From Halolacustris sp051744345 (GTDB lineage Bacteria > Actinomycetota > Humimicrobiia > Humimicrobiales > Humimicrobiaceae), in assembly GCA_051744345.1 (NCBI GenBank), contig JBNJCW010000002.1:1-64000 (forward strand): 64,000 nucleotides of DNA, written 5' to 3'. A program made the translations under genes and the position numbers. This document shows positions 17,694 through 26,378 of the stretch, in pieces. The notes below the pieces were generated by a model, which worked only from the letters and a program-made list of their open reading frames with translations, made no database searches and was not told the origin of the DNA. The first letter of the stretch is position 1, and each line of letters opens with the position of its first letter.

Positions 17694-18675
17694 AATAAAT
17701 CACTCCTTCTTTAAAACTTTTTTTAAAGTCTAATTAAGTATAATCTTTGAGCACCATAATAATAACCTTAGTTTGACTAGTTTTATCCTAATAATTAGAC
17801 CAGTTTAGAGATAAATACGCTTCAGTTTTTTAAGAATCGTCTAATTTAATAATTTTGAAATTAGCATTTATATTCTGGCCGTTTGTTGATAAGGTAATAA
17901 TAATTAGACTTTTCCTAGTTATTCCATCCCTTTATTATTTACATTAATTGATTGAATATTTTTCATTTATGTGAGGTAAATATCTGAAAGAGGGCCCTAA
18001 TGTTTGAAATTTCGAACCAATTTTTTAAAAGAGGTTATTTTAAGTTATTACAATTATTCTGAGCTTAATAGCCTGGGTTCTCTCCAGTACAATAATTTCC
18101 TTAATTAAAAGAAATAAAAAAACATGCAAGACAGCTTGAAGAACAACCATAAAAAAAGAATGAAGACAAACTGCGCTATTTCATCATCTATTAGCTGAGT
18201 TCCCAAAACATTAAACCACCGTATACTTGATTTTGACTCCAGCTGCAAATATAAAATGCTGGAAGGAAAGTTACTAAAAATGTTTTCAAATAAGGAAAAT
18301 AAAAACGCTCAATACCTATAGCCCAATCAAGCACAAGAAGTGTGGCTGTTTTAATAATATAACTCTGCCGGAATTTAGCCATAACCCTTCCCATCTGATT
18401 GTTTATAAATATTTATATGGCTTAGAAGCAATTCTTTACAGTATTAGAGTTGGCTGGGGAGGGAAAACTAGAATCATAAATAAAATATTTAAATAATTGT
18501 ATCATTTAAAGTACCAATAATAATTTTTGAGATAGCTCACCATCTGCTACAGTGATAGAAATAATTTATTGAACTCAATTGGAGATATTTATACCAGAAT
18601 AGAGTTTTTAAAAAGAAATATTTTTAAAACATCCTCTAAACGTAGTGAAATTTAGAACTTTTTAAGGAGTTTCTA
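17694..18675. other. Gene-poor spacer with degenerate repeats
   Basis: About 1 kb with no convincing gene. A 67-codon open frame (18191-18394, minus) encodes a hydrophobic string without a ribosome-binding site and is probably spurious. The spacer holds a core-like repeat at 17990 and a weak one at 18630-18662 (CTCTAAACGTAGTGAAATTTAGAACTTTTT). It is AT-rich and looks like decayed mobile DNA. Confidence 0.4.
17990..18020 (+). repeat. tRNA-Asn-end-like core repeat, copy 3 (degenerate)
   Basis: AGGGCCCTAATG followed by TTTGAAATTTCGAACC and AATTTTTTAAAAG. The arm is identical over GAAATTTCGAACCAATTT with the copies at 33776 and 35928, while the core has decayed to GGGCCCTA. Confidence 0.5.
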
Positions 18676-20487
18676 TTATACTTTTGAAACTTTTTTGCTT
18701 CGCTTTGCTTCAAGTTCCGATAAAGCTATTTTCCTGATACGTACTGATTGAGGTGTGATTTCTACAAGTTCAGTTTCATCGATATATTCAAGGGCATCGT
18801 CGAGACCAATATTCTTTGGTACATTAAAATGTTCCATACTGCCCTCACCCTTAGAGCGCATATTTGAAAGCTGCTTTTCCTTACACACATTTACCCATAT
18901 ATCTTCCCGCCTGGAGTTCTGGCCTACTACCTGTCCCTTATAAACACTTATTCCCGGACCATAAAATAAGTCACCCCTGTCCTGCACATTGGTCAATCCA
19001 TATAATCTTGTAATCCCGGTCTCATGTGCGACCAGCGAACCTCTTTCACGTTCCTCCCATTCACCTTTTTCCGGAAGATACCCATGAAAAAGGTTATTCA
19101 TTATTCCAAGACCCCTGGTATCTGTCATGAATTCCCGTCTGTAACCAAAAAGTCCGCTGGTAGGTATAATAAATTCAAGATAAGCTATACCCTTTTTCTT
19201 TTCCATTTTTTTCATGATTCCATAACGGCCTCCAAGCTTTTGGATTACAGCACCAGAATATTCTTCAGGGACCTCAATAAATACTTCTTCATAAGGTATG
19301 TGTTTTATCCCTGCTATAATCTTTATGATTACCTGCGGCTGTGAAACCTGCAATTCGAACCCTTCACGCCTGAGCCTTTCAATAAAAATAGCAAGGTGGA
19401 GCTCACCCCTGCCTAATACTGTCCATCCACTGGTACTATTTTCCTCAATTCTCATAGCCACATCATTCTCAAGCTCTTTATATAGTCTTTTCCTTATTTG
19501 TCTTGAAGTTGTAAATTGACCTTCCTTGCCTGCAAACGGCGATGTATTGACAGAAAAAGTCATTTTTACCGTAGGTTCTTCAATTTTTATCAGTGGCAAT
19601 GCGACTGGATTTTCAATATCAGCAACTGTCTCACCAATCATTATATCAGGGATTCCTGCGATACTAACTATTGAACCTGCTTTAGCTTCATCTATCTCAT
19701 ATTGTGCAAGTCCCTGAAAAGTCATCAATGAACTCAGACGGTATCTTTTCAGATGGCCTTCCCGGTTTATCTGCATGACTTCCTGTCCTGCCTGTATTTT
19801 TCCATTATATATTTTTCCAGTTGCAACACGGCCTTTATAATTGTCCCAGTTAACTGATGTTACCAGCATCTGAAGAGGTTTTTCAGCATCCCCGGCAGGT
19901 ACAGGTATATAGCTGATTATTTCGTCAAATAGAGGAGCGATGTCATTCATCCTGTTTAACTCAGGATAAAGAGCTGATTTACCCATTTTAGATGAAGTAT
20001 AGACAACAGGAAAATCTGCTGTGGCTTCATCAGCTCCCAAATCTATAAAAAGGTCAAAGGTATTATTTAAAGCTTTGTCTATATTGGCATTAGGCTTATC
20101 TATTTTATTAATCACAACTATTATTTTATGTTTAAGTTCAAGTGCTTTTTTCAGCACGAAACGTGTCTGCGGCATTGGTCCCTCCTGTGCATCTACCAGC
20201 AGAAGTGAACCTTCGGCCATCTTCAACACTCTTTCCACCTCTCCACCAAAATCTGCATGTCCTGGCGTATCTATAATATTTATCTTTATTCCACGCCAGA
20301 CCACAGAAGCATTTTTAGAAAAAATGGTTATGCCTCGTTCCCTCTCAATCTCATTGCTGTCCATTATACATTCCGATAATGCAATTTCCTTATTGAGTTT
20401 TGTCTTTGACTGACGAAGCAAAGAATCCACGAGAGTAGTTTTGCCATGGTCAACGTGTGCGATTATTGCTATATTTCTAATTTCCAT
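18676..20487 (-). CDS. typA: Translational GTPase TypA/BipA
   Basis: This 603-residue protein is a ribosome-associated GTPase of the EF-G group involved in 50S assembly and stress adaptation. The G motifs are A-H-V-D-H-G-K-T-T (P loop), R-G-I-T-I-F (switch I), D-T-P-G-H-A-D-F (G3) and N-K-I-D-K-P (G4). The C-terminal EF-G-like domains and the TypA-specific G-R-G-E-L-H-L-A-I and G-P-G-I-S-V-Y-K-G-Q-V-V segments are present. Length is normal. It is a core-type gene but sits inside the accessory block, with non-coding flanks on both sides. Confidence 0.97.
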   Translation of the reverse strand: MEIRNIAIIAHVDHGKTTLVDSLLRQSKTKLNKEIALSECIMDSNEIERERGITIFSKNASVVWRGIKINIIDTPGHADFGGEVERVLKMAEGSLLLVDAQEGPMPQTRFVLKKALELKHKIIVVINKIDKPNANIDKALNNTFDLFIDLGADEATADFPVVYTSSKMGKSALYPELNRMNDIAPLFDEIISYIPVPAGDAEKPLQMLVTSVNWDNYKGRVATGKIYNGKIQAGQEVMQINREGHLKRYRLSSLMTFQGLAQYEIDEAKAGSIVSIAGIPDIMIGETVADIENPVALPLIKIEEPTVKMTFSVNTSPFAGKEGQFTTSRQIRKRLYKELENDVAMRIEENSTSGWTVLGRGELHLAIFIERLRREGFELQVSQPQVIIKIIAGIKHIPYEEVFIEVPEEYSGAVIQKLGGRYGIMKKMEKKKGIAYLEFIIPTSGLFGYRREFMTDTRGLGIMNNLFHGYLPEKGEWEERERGSLVAHETGITRLYGLTNVQDRGDLFYGPGISVYKGQVVGQNSRREDIWVNVCKEKQLSNMRSKGEGSMEHFNVPKNIGLDDALEYIDETELVEITPQSVRIRKIALSELEAKRSKKVSKV

Positions 20488-20823
20488 AATTATTTATTTA
20501 ATTTTCTTTGAATCTTATTAAGGCTATGACATGTTAAACAACTTCCTCTTTAATTACAACTATTTTTATTTTTTATTATTTGATGCGTAAAAAGTACAGA
20601 TTATGGTGATATTAAAAGTAAAGGCTTCCCATAACCAGCTGGGACATATATAGGAGTTTTTTGTTGGAAAACTATAATCAGGATTTCATTTACATATTTA
20701 TATGATAAAAACTCATGAATGTGGGGTCTTGATCTTCATATTAGCTGATTAAAATTTATATGACGTAGATGTCTTAATTGGCTCTCCTAATGAAAACCAG
20801 TTTACATACTGTATCAGCTACTA
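20488..20823. other. Spacer upstream of typA
   Basis: No gene is seen. A weak core-like string, TTGGCTCTCCTAATG, lies at 20778-20792. The rest is AT-rich with no clear repeat. Confidence 0.3.
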
Positions 20824-21335
20824 TTAAGTGAACCACATAGGAATAAATAATACAGTTGTATTTTCTATTATTCTTTTGCACCAAAAGCCTTTGGTCAGTA
20901 TTAAGCCTCTAGGAAGGTTATATCTGTTTATAAAACTTCTAAAGCTTCTGCTGGTTCTAGCTGCATTTAGAGAAGAATATTTAACCTCGATAGACATTAA
21001 TCCATTTTCTGTTTTCATGACAAAATCTACTTCAGCTTTATGAATAGTCCTCCAGTACCTTAACCCTTTTTGCCCCTTTTTTAGAAGGTTTGAGAAAACT
21101 GCATTTTCAGCCAGACTGCCAGAGTCTACTCTTAAATTTAGAAGGTTATAATTATTGACAGCCCTATTTCTTAACCCTGTATCCAAGAAATATATTTTTG
21201 GGTTTTTCTTTATTTCTGAAGCAAGGTTGGTCCAAAAACTATCTATCCTACCTGCTGCAAACGCTTCACTACCAACAATCATATTTAGACCAATGTACTT
21301 TAAAAGCTTGTTAAGGCTAATGTAAGCTTCATAGG
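20824..21335 (-). pseudogene. C-terminal remnant of a DUF4143 ATPase
   Basis: The reading frame carries only the C-terminal part of the family: I-K-K-N-P-K-I-Y-F-L-D-T-G-L-R-N, then V-D-F-V-M-K and M-S-I-E-V-K-Y-S-S. The entire AAA ATPase part with Walker motifs is missing, and an in-frame stop lies just upstream near 21335. The intact relative at 14483-15610 is about 375 residues. The remnant is probably not functional. Confidence 0.8.
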
Positions 21336-21338
21336 CTT

Positions 21339-21533
21339 TTACTCAAAATGACCTTTTATTAATGCAACAAGATCACGGATATGCTCCTCTTTATCATTTG
21401 CCAGTTTCTGCCAGAAATCTTTGCACTCATTGCACCCTGAAGCATCATCAATATAGTTATTTTTTATCCTCCACAGACTCTTATTTTCTTCAGTCAGTTG
21501 TGCCATTAGATTATAGATATTATTGTCTAACAT
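21339..21533 (-). CDS. Small helical Cys-pair protein, rubrerythrin-like fragment
   Basis: A 64-residue acidic protein with two predicted helices and the pair C-N-E-C near the centre (A-S-G-C-N-E-C-K-D-F-W). The L-T-E-E-N-K-S-L-W start and K-E-E-H-I-R-D-L end look like half of a ferritin-like bundle, but a family is not certain. GGGAG precedes the ATG. Its promoter shares a MerR-like layout with that of the flavin reductase at 6612-7301, suggesting the same control. Confidence 0.65.
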   Translation of the reverse strand: MLDNNIYNLMAQLTEENKSLWRIKNNYIDDASGCNECKDFWQKLANDKEEHIRDLVALIKGHFE

Positions 21534-21668
21534 GGCTCCCCTCCTTCTTTTTTTTAAATTTTTTATAATTGTTTTGTAGCAAAAATACCAGGATGCTCTA
21601 ACGACATAAGTATTGCAGCAGGTAATTTCGTTTTTTGTTTAATCTCACTTTTATATAAACTGGTTAAT

Positions 21669-21700
21669 GTTATATTTGTATACAAATTTACAGGATTCAA
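21669..21700 (-). promoter_or_regulatory. MerR-like promoter with 20-bp spacer (copy 2)
   Basis: On the minus strand TTGAAT (21695-21700) and TATAAC (21669-21674) enclose a 20-bp spacer holding the perfect palindrome ATTTGTATACAAAT (21674-21687). The sequence closely matches the copy near 7.57 kb. The gene at 21339-21533 starts 136 bp downstream. Confidence 0.55.
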
Positions 21701-21755
21701 AGAGATATTATTAATATAGGGGGCATTTTACAGTATTGCCCCCTATATTATTCTT

Positions 21756-22337
21756 CTATTCTTCCTTAGGCTTTCTAAGGTATAGTATTCCTAATGCTCC
21801 GATAATCAACAGAATCCCAGCAATTAAATAGAATGAAAGGAAATCAAATCCGGTTTCTGGTAAATCCGCCGGTTCTTCTGCTGCCGGTTCTTCTGCTGCC
21901 GGTTCTTCTACAGGTTCTTCAACGGCAACTGAAAAGATACCCATAACTACGTTTCCTTCTTCATCTGTTACGGGTGGATCTGCATCTGGAAATTCATATT
22001 CTCCCGTTACCCCTGTGTCTTCATGTAACATAGCAAACAGCGTATCTGTTACCATGGCTGGATCTATTTCTACCATTACATTAGTATTTGTTCCACTTTC
22101 TACCATAGCTTGACCAATAACAGGCCCAGGAGAATCATCTACTTCCTGATGTATAACTATCCATCCTTGTGTTGGAGAAATTACTTCTGAAACAGTGACC
22201 ATATTGTCTTCTCCTATGGTCTGATCTTCAACCGTAACTTCTGGTGTCTCATCTTGGGCATAAATTAGGTTAAAAGGAATAAATAGAAGAGACAGAGTCA
22301 CTATTAAAGGAATAATAAGGGTTAATTTAGTTCTCAT
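21756..22337 (-). CDS. LPETG-anchored surface protein with DUF7282-like domain
   Basis: An N-terminal signal peptide (cut near A-Q-D at about residue 28) is followed by a beta domain of about 100 residues resembling DUF7282 (Q-G-W-I-V-I-H-Q-E, then M-L-H-E-D-T-G), a linker of Glu-Pro-Ala repeats, and a classic sortase signal: L-P-E-T-G, hydrophobic helix, R-K-P-K-E-E. It should be covalently attached to a cell wall, which implies a Gram-positive envelope. The start at 22337 is fixed by AGGAGGTG. No sortase gene is in the window. A dyad promoter lies upstream. Confidence 0.9.
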   Translation of the reverse strand: MRTKLTLIIPLIVTLSLLFIPFNLIYAQDETPEVTVEDQTIGEDNMVTVSEVISPTQGWIVIHQEVDDSPGPVIGQAMVESGTNTNVMVEIDPAMVTDTLFAMLHEDTGVTGEYEFPDADPPVTDEEGNVVMGIFSVAVEEPVEEPAAEEPAAEEPADLPETGFDFLSFYLIAGILLIIGALGILYLRKPKEE

Positions 22338-22610
22338 AATTTCACCTCCTCTTATTTTACACATACCTTTTTCAAATCTATCTATGTAAAATCAAAAGAA
22401 ACATCCACATAATAATTTTAGATGAAATAAATGTAATAAAAAATTTCTACCTAAAATTATTTCGTCCAGTTTTCTGTTTCTATTGCTTTTTTAATCTCAT
22501 ATTCAATTACAATCCATATACTTCTATTTTCAAAAAAGCCTTTAATGCGAGATATCTTTTTTATTACCAAGAGAACACTTTTATGTATATTGTATGTTTT
22601 AGTTTATGAT

Positions 22611-22677
22611 ATTATAACCGCAGCAAGTCTGGTTTTTGGGTATAAAAAGTATGGATTTTTACTGGCTATTAGACCAG
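22611..22677 (-). promoter_or_regulatory. Putative stress-regulon promoter of the LPETG protein (copy D)
   Basis: The dyad CTGGCT-ATTA-GACCAG at 22662-22677 is followed on the minus strand by TAAAAATCCATACTTTTTAT, CCAGACTTGCTGC and a TATAAT at 22611-22616. This matches copy C in spacing and sequence. The leader to the start codon is long (about 270 bases) and contains an 11-bp inverted repeat at 22411-22421 and 22451-22461. Confidence 0.55.
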
Positions 22678-23503
22678 CATAGCAGCCGTATCTTTAGATA
22701 TGCTATAGGAAATAAATGCAAGATTTAGATTACAAGGTTTGCGGTTTAACAGATATAATTACCAATGAATTCTAAAACTACAACATTGTTTATGAGTTAT
22801 TCAGGCACAGCCCATAAAATTGCATTCTTTTATTGCAATAAACTACTGAGCTGATGATAAAGGCTGAGGGATAACATTATGATTTAAAATAAAATAGCGG
22901 CATAGTAAAAGCGCCATTTTTCAGGCTTAATTTTATCTAAAATTATCCTCAGGTTTTAAGATTTTAAGCCAAATAGACAGCGAATTTCAGAAAATTATGA
23001 ACCAAATTATGAAAGAAATAACTATTTTTATTATTGACATATAAATAAGCAATAAAAAATTATACCTATATCATATATATAATAATTCAGTAGTTTTTAA
23101 GGTTTTTCTATTTGTAATTTGACACAAGTTGCATAAAAAAGCTTAGCCAACAACGAACCCGACTAAATGACCAGCCGGGTTTTTTATTTAGTAATACTTG
23201 GTATTTTTATAACCGAGGAGAGGTAAAATGAGAAAGAAAAAGTTGTTGATTTTACCAATTAGGATAGTTGCTTCAAAAAGCAGGATTAGCATCTCCCTAC
23301 TACTCCTTCCTCACAGTTTAAAGCAGACAAAAATGGCCAGACCAGAATAAGGTAAAAGGACTTTCCGGATCTAAGTGATAATGGATTTAAAAGGACGTTA
23401 AACCCTGGGTCATTATTTGAGCAGAAATCAACCATGCAGTCGTTTATAAAAAAGAAATAGATTAATTACCCTATTGCTGCTGGTGAATACACTGCACCTA
23501 TAA
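22678..23503. other. Gene-poor spacer
   Basis: No convincing gene. A 40-codon frame from an ATG at 23228 has a good ribosome-binding site (GAGGAGAGG) but no recognisable product and may be a decayed start. A terminator-like hairpin lies at 23153-23180. Confidence 0.35.
23153..23180 (+). terminator. Terminator-like hairpin with T-run
   Basis: AACCCG and CGGGTT pair across a 14-base loop and are followed by TTTTTT. It points along the plus strand, but no plus-strand gene is seen directly upstream. Confidence 0.45.
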
Positions 23504-23665
23504 ATAAAAGCCTGGAAGACCGATATTATTTCTTTACGTGTCAAAGCAATAGATTGGAAAAAAGCAACAGAGGATATTGTCCCTTTTTTAGAACGTGAAG
23601 TTGAAAAACATCTATTAACCCGGGATAATTGTTTAAATCTTTTTAATAAATTTCATAAAAAATAA
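23504..23665 (+). pseudogene. C-terminal remnant of an AbiEii-type nucleotidyltransferase toxin
   Basis: The open frame encodes about 53 residues that match the end of AbiEii/AbiGii family toxins by pattern: A-W-K-T-D, then D-W-K-K-A-T-E-D-I-V-P-F-L-E and a final L-T-R-D-N-C-L-N-L-F. The nucleotidyltransferase motifs are absent, so it is a decayed fragment. No antitoxin partner is seen. Confidence 0.45.
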
Positions 23666-23728
23666 ACACCAGTTTATATCATGTTATCAGTCTAAATCTT
23701 TTGGTTGAGGGAAGTAGAACCCAAAGAC

Positions 23729-23762
23729 TGGCTCCCCGGATCATGCCGGTGCGAGAACTTTT
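23729..23762 (+). repeat. Core repeat variant with a different arm
   Basis: TGGCTCCCC is perfect here, followed by GGATCATGCCGGTGCGAGAACTTTT. The core equals the tRNA-Asn end and the tail GAACTTTT resembles other arms, but the middle differs. It may be a different element type or a chance match. Confidence 0.35.
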
Positions 23763-23791
23763 AAGATTAAAATAATTATAGAGTATTAGAT

Positions 23792-24016
23792 TTAAGAAAC
23801 CTTCTCAAGGCGTTCTGCCACCCAGACTTTAATAATAGATTGTCTTGGCACGCCTAGCCTTTTAGCTTCTTTATCCAATAGATTAATCATCCATAAAGGA
23901 AAATCGACATTAACCCTTTTTTTCACCTGCCCTGGTCTTTTTGCCTTGGATATATCAAGGTATCTAGATATGTCCTTATTTTCATCAAATTCTTTATCGA
24001 AATCATGAGCATTCAT
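23792..24016 (-). CDS. BrnA-like antitoxin
   Basis: A 74-residue protein with an N-terminal linker (toxin-binding) and a ribbon-helix-helix end: V-K-K-R-V-N-V-D-F-P-L-W-M-I then A-K-R-L-G-V-P-R-Q-S-I-I-K. BrnA antitoxins bind BrnT and repress the operon. I choose the ATG at 24016; an in-frame TTG at 24025 is closer to the GGAGG and is also possible. It overlaps the end of the original BrnT frame, which is usual for the pair. Confidence 0.85.
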   Translation of the reverse strand: MNAHDFDKEFDENKDISRYLDISKAKRPGQVKKRVNVDFPLWMINLLDKEAKRLGVPRQSIIKVWVAERLEKVS

Positions 24017-24296
24017 AAATATCAATTTCCTCCTTTCTTGACCTCCGTACTTAAATTATTCTTATATTTTTACTTCGGTATGTTATAACAGCAGAATAAT
24101 GTTTTTCCGATATTTTTCCGATTACCACTGACCTTTCCTCATCACTGGTCCTTACCGGTATCTCGATAAAATCTGTATCATCCCATAGTTTTTGTGTTTC
24201 GCAAAAATCAATGCCATGCTTCTTCTTATTGCTATTACTTTTTCTCTTATCGAATTCAAATTCCAAGGTATATTTATTATACCTATTATATACCAT
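24003..24296 (-). pseudogene. BrnT-like toxin with an in-frame stop near the C-terminus
   Basis: The frame starts at 24296 and shows the BrnT pattern F-E-F-D-x-x-K-S-x-x-N-x-x-K-H-G-I-D-F and E-E-R-S-V-V-I-G. It stops at 24051-24053 with TAA after R-I-I. The same frame continues as V-R-R-S-R-K-E-E-I-D-I-Y-E, which is the normal BrnT ending, to a TGA at 24003-24005. A single change of TCA to TAA would explain it. The missing tail holds conserved Arg and Tyr residues, so the toxin is probably inactive. Confidence 0.8.
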
Positions 24297-24373
24297 AAAT
24301 CAAAATAAATTTTAGAATAAGTTAATCTGTAATCTGGATAGTAGTTTCCATTGTTGTTAGAGATTAGGGCCGA

Positions 24374-24583
24374 TAGCTCCCTCTAGTGGACATATTTCGA
24401 ATTTTTTATTTTAATGAAACGAGTACTTTAGAAGATAAATTAGATAGAATTAACACCATTTTTGTATTCCCATAATCAAGAGTTTTATTTTCTAAGCCTC
24501 TTTATTGAAGATTTTAGGTCCATTTACCAAAAATTTACAATATAAATATAATATATTGACATCATAAAAATTTATTTATATAA
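24374..24583 (+). repeat. 210-bp repeat, partner of 37595-37803, with core copy 4
   Basis: This stretch starts with a decayed core and arm (TAGCTCCCTCTAGTGGACAT, then ATTTCGAA) and matches 37595-37803 over its whole length with about 15 differences by eye. It includes the TTGACA promoter element at 24556-24561. At the other copy a toxin-antitoxin pair follows at once; here only non-coding sequence follows, so this looks like a cassette that lost its genes. Confidence 0.8.
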
Positions 24584-24824
24584 GGTTCGGTGTTGCCTAA
24601 AAAGCTTCTATATGCCTTGTTTTGACATATTAGGTTATAGGGTATGGTATAAAAAAATCTCTATGGACCTCAATTTCCTAGACCATAATGGTAGCCTCAT
24701 AAAAATTTTTGCAAATTAGATTAAAATGGTATATTCTATAATAATTGTATTTTTAATAAGATGAAAATATCTTAATCAATATTTCTATATACAATAATAA
24801 TACAAGCACAGGGAAATAAAAAGT

Positions 24825-24857
24825 TCTCCCAGTATCATAGTGGACATATTTCGAACT
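24825..24857 (+). repeat. tRNA-Asn-end-like core repeat, copy 5 (degenerate)
   Basis: TCTCCCAGTATCATAGTGGA followed by CATATTTCGAACTTATTTT. The arm AGTGGACATATTTCGAACTT is identical to that at 36589. The core has been altered by a small insertion. The spacer 24584-24824 holds no gene. Confidence 0.6.
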
Positions 24858-25010
24858 TATTTTTTTATTTGTCTAATCAAATATTTTAACTTGGAGGTAG
24901 GGTTATATCTACTAAAGCCCTATACTTTTATTTGTTTTTCAAAGAGCATTTTTATTAAGTAGTTGTAAACACAACTCTTAGATAGTGCATATAATAATCG
25001 GTTAATTAAT

Positions 25011-25301
25011 TTAGTTATTTTTTAAGTTTTTAAATGCCTCCAAGTAGTCGTCATAACGAATAGATGATTTTATACCAAATTCAGCAAGTAAGTCTAAAAC
25101 ATCATTTATGGATAGGTCAAGTTCTTCCGCCATTTTTCCAATAGACACTTTACCCGTGCTATATAATTTAAGCCAATAAAACATCCATCCTTCCCTTAAT
25201 AATTCTCTTACTACTGCTGACTTTGCTTCTTTTTTTTGTGCTGATAACTTAGATATTCTATTTAATTCCTCCCTATTTAAACGGAGACTCATTACACTCA
25301 T
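25011..25301 (-). CDS. UPF0175 family antitoxin
   Basis: A 96-residue protein of the UPF0175 family: an N-terminal ribbon-helix-helix-like part (M-S-L-R-L-N-R-E-E-L) and a C-terminal helix-turn-helix with S-I-G-K-M-A-E-E-L-D-L-S and D-L-L-A-E-F-G-I. These proteins pair with PIN-domain toxins. Its start lies one base after the PIN gene stop, so the two are translated together, with the toxin gene first, which is less common. Confidence 0.88.
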   Translation of the reverse strand: MSVMSLRLNREELNRISKLSAQKKEAKSAVVRELLREGWMFYWLKLYSTGKVSIGKMAEELDLSINDVLDLLAEFGIKSSIRYDDYLEAFKNLKNN

Positions 25302-25302
25302 T

Positions 25303-25782
25303 TTAATTACCTTTCCTTATACGTTTTTTGGCATCTTTAATTATATCTATCGAATAACGCCCAAATTCTTGAAGTAAATTAAGTTTTGCCAAAGCAATTT
25401 TTTTATCCATATCTGCGCTAACTAAAAAATGAATTGCTGTTACAAATTTTATATTAAATATTTTACAAACTTTAATAGCTAATCCATCGTCAGTTGCAAA
25501 AATATAATTATTCTCTCTAGTTAAGACTAATGCGGCCGCTTCGCCTTTCCCTAAAGAAAAATCTTTACAAACCTTCTCAATAACTTTCTTATTTGGATTT
25601 TTATTTAATTTGATCCTTCCTTCATCAATAAATCCTTTAATAATTTTGGAATCCATAGTTTCTTTAAATAAAACTTCTTTTTTTACTATTTCGGGTATAA
25701 CTCCAATATGCTGCTTTAAAACCAATTTTAGAATATCCACCTTAGCTAACAAAATCAATGTAGAAGAATCAAAAATTATCAA
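25303..25782 (-). CDS. PIN-domain toxin (DUF3368-like)
   Basis: A 159-residue PIN nuclease. The acidic residues expected at the active site are visible as F-D-S-S-T-L (D near residue 4), the central G-K-G-E-A-A-A-L (Glu), and the later T-D-D-G-L-A (Asp pair). Family members cleave RNA. The partner is the UPF0175 gene immediately downstream. A new promoter region of about 230 bases lies upstream with no visible operator. Confidence 0.9.
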   Translation of the reverse strand: MIIFDSSTLILLAKVDILKLVLKQHIGVIPEIVKKEVLFKETMDSKIIKGFIDEGRIKLNKNPNKKVIEKVCKDFSLGKGEAAALVLTRENNYIFATDDGLAIKVCKIFNIKFVTAIHFLVSADMDKKIALAKLNLLQEFGRYSIDIIKDAKKRIRKGN

Positions 25783-26044
25783 TATTACCTCATTATTACA
25801 ATTAACTACATTCGTAGTTTATCAGAAAAAAAGAATTGCATCAATACTTAAAAAGAATAATAGGAAAATAGTAATCCCGTAGAGCTTATGGGTTTAAAAA
25901 CTTTAAAAATTATAGACTTAGAGTTAATGCGCGTTAGTTTGACAGCATAGCCCTAACACCATTCCCCCAGATCCCCCGCTATAAGGCTTTAAGGGAATTT
26001 TTTATTGTAAAAAGATAGGCAGGAAGTATTCCCCGGAAAATATA
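25783..26044. other. Non-coding spacer
   Basis: No gene, repeat or clear promoter is recognised. The stretch is AT-rich up to about 25.95 kb and then becomes more GC-rich, which suggests a junction between DNA of different origin. Confidence 0.3.
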
Positions 26045-26215
26045 ATGGAGTGCCTTAATTGTATATCCTGCTCCAATGAGCAGGATAACCTTTATCTTTT
26101 TGATTATAGGAGCAGGGTATCAGATGCCATAGGTGATGCCCTGGGTATTGACTTTGCCAAAAAGAGGCTTCGCAGGGCAGAGATAAAAAATATTTTGGCA
26201 GAAAGCAAAAAATGA
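26045..26215 (+). CDS. Small Cys-rich open frame of 56 residues
   Basis: A frame from ATG at 26045 begins M-E-C-L-N-C-I-S-C, a possible zinc knuckle, and ends with a basic helix rich in Arg and Lys. No good ribosome-binding site is seen. It could be a real small protein or the end of a decayed mobile gene. No family is recognised. Confidence 0.3.
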   Translation: MECLNCISCSNEQDNLYLFDYRSRVSDAIGDALGIDFAKKRLRRAEIKNILAESKK

Positions 26216-26378
26216 GCTAAAGTGTCCAAAGCTTACATTATGTACAATAACCTGACTTTGACAGCAAAAAGGATCAAAAAAAGGCCAAAACCCCTTTAAA
26301 CACAGGGATTCCAGCCTTTTCAAATTTTCACAAATATGTGGTATATATAGATAAAAACAGTGAGTATAATTACAGGGA

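Noticed and set aside
18191..18394. Hydrophobic 67-residue open frame
   Set aside because: No ribosome-binding site, no family pattern, and it lies in a decayed spacer.
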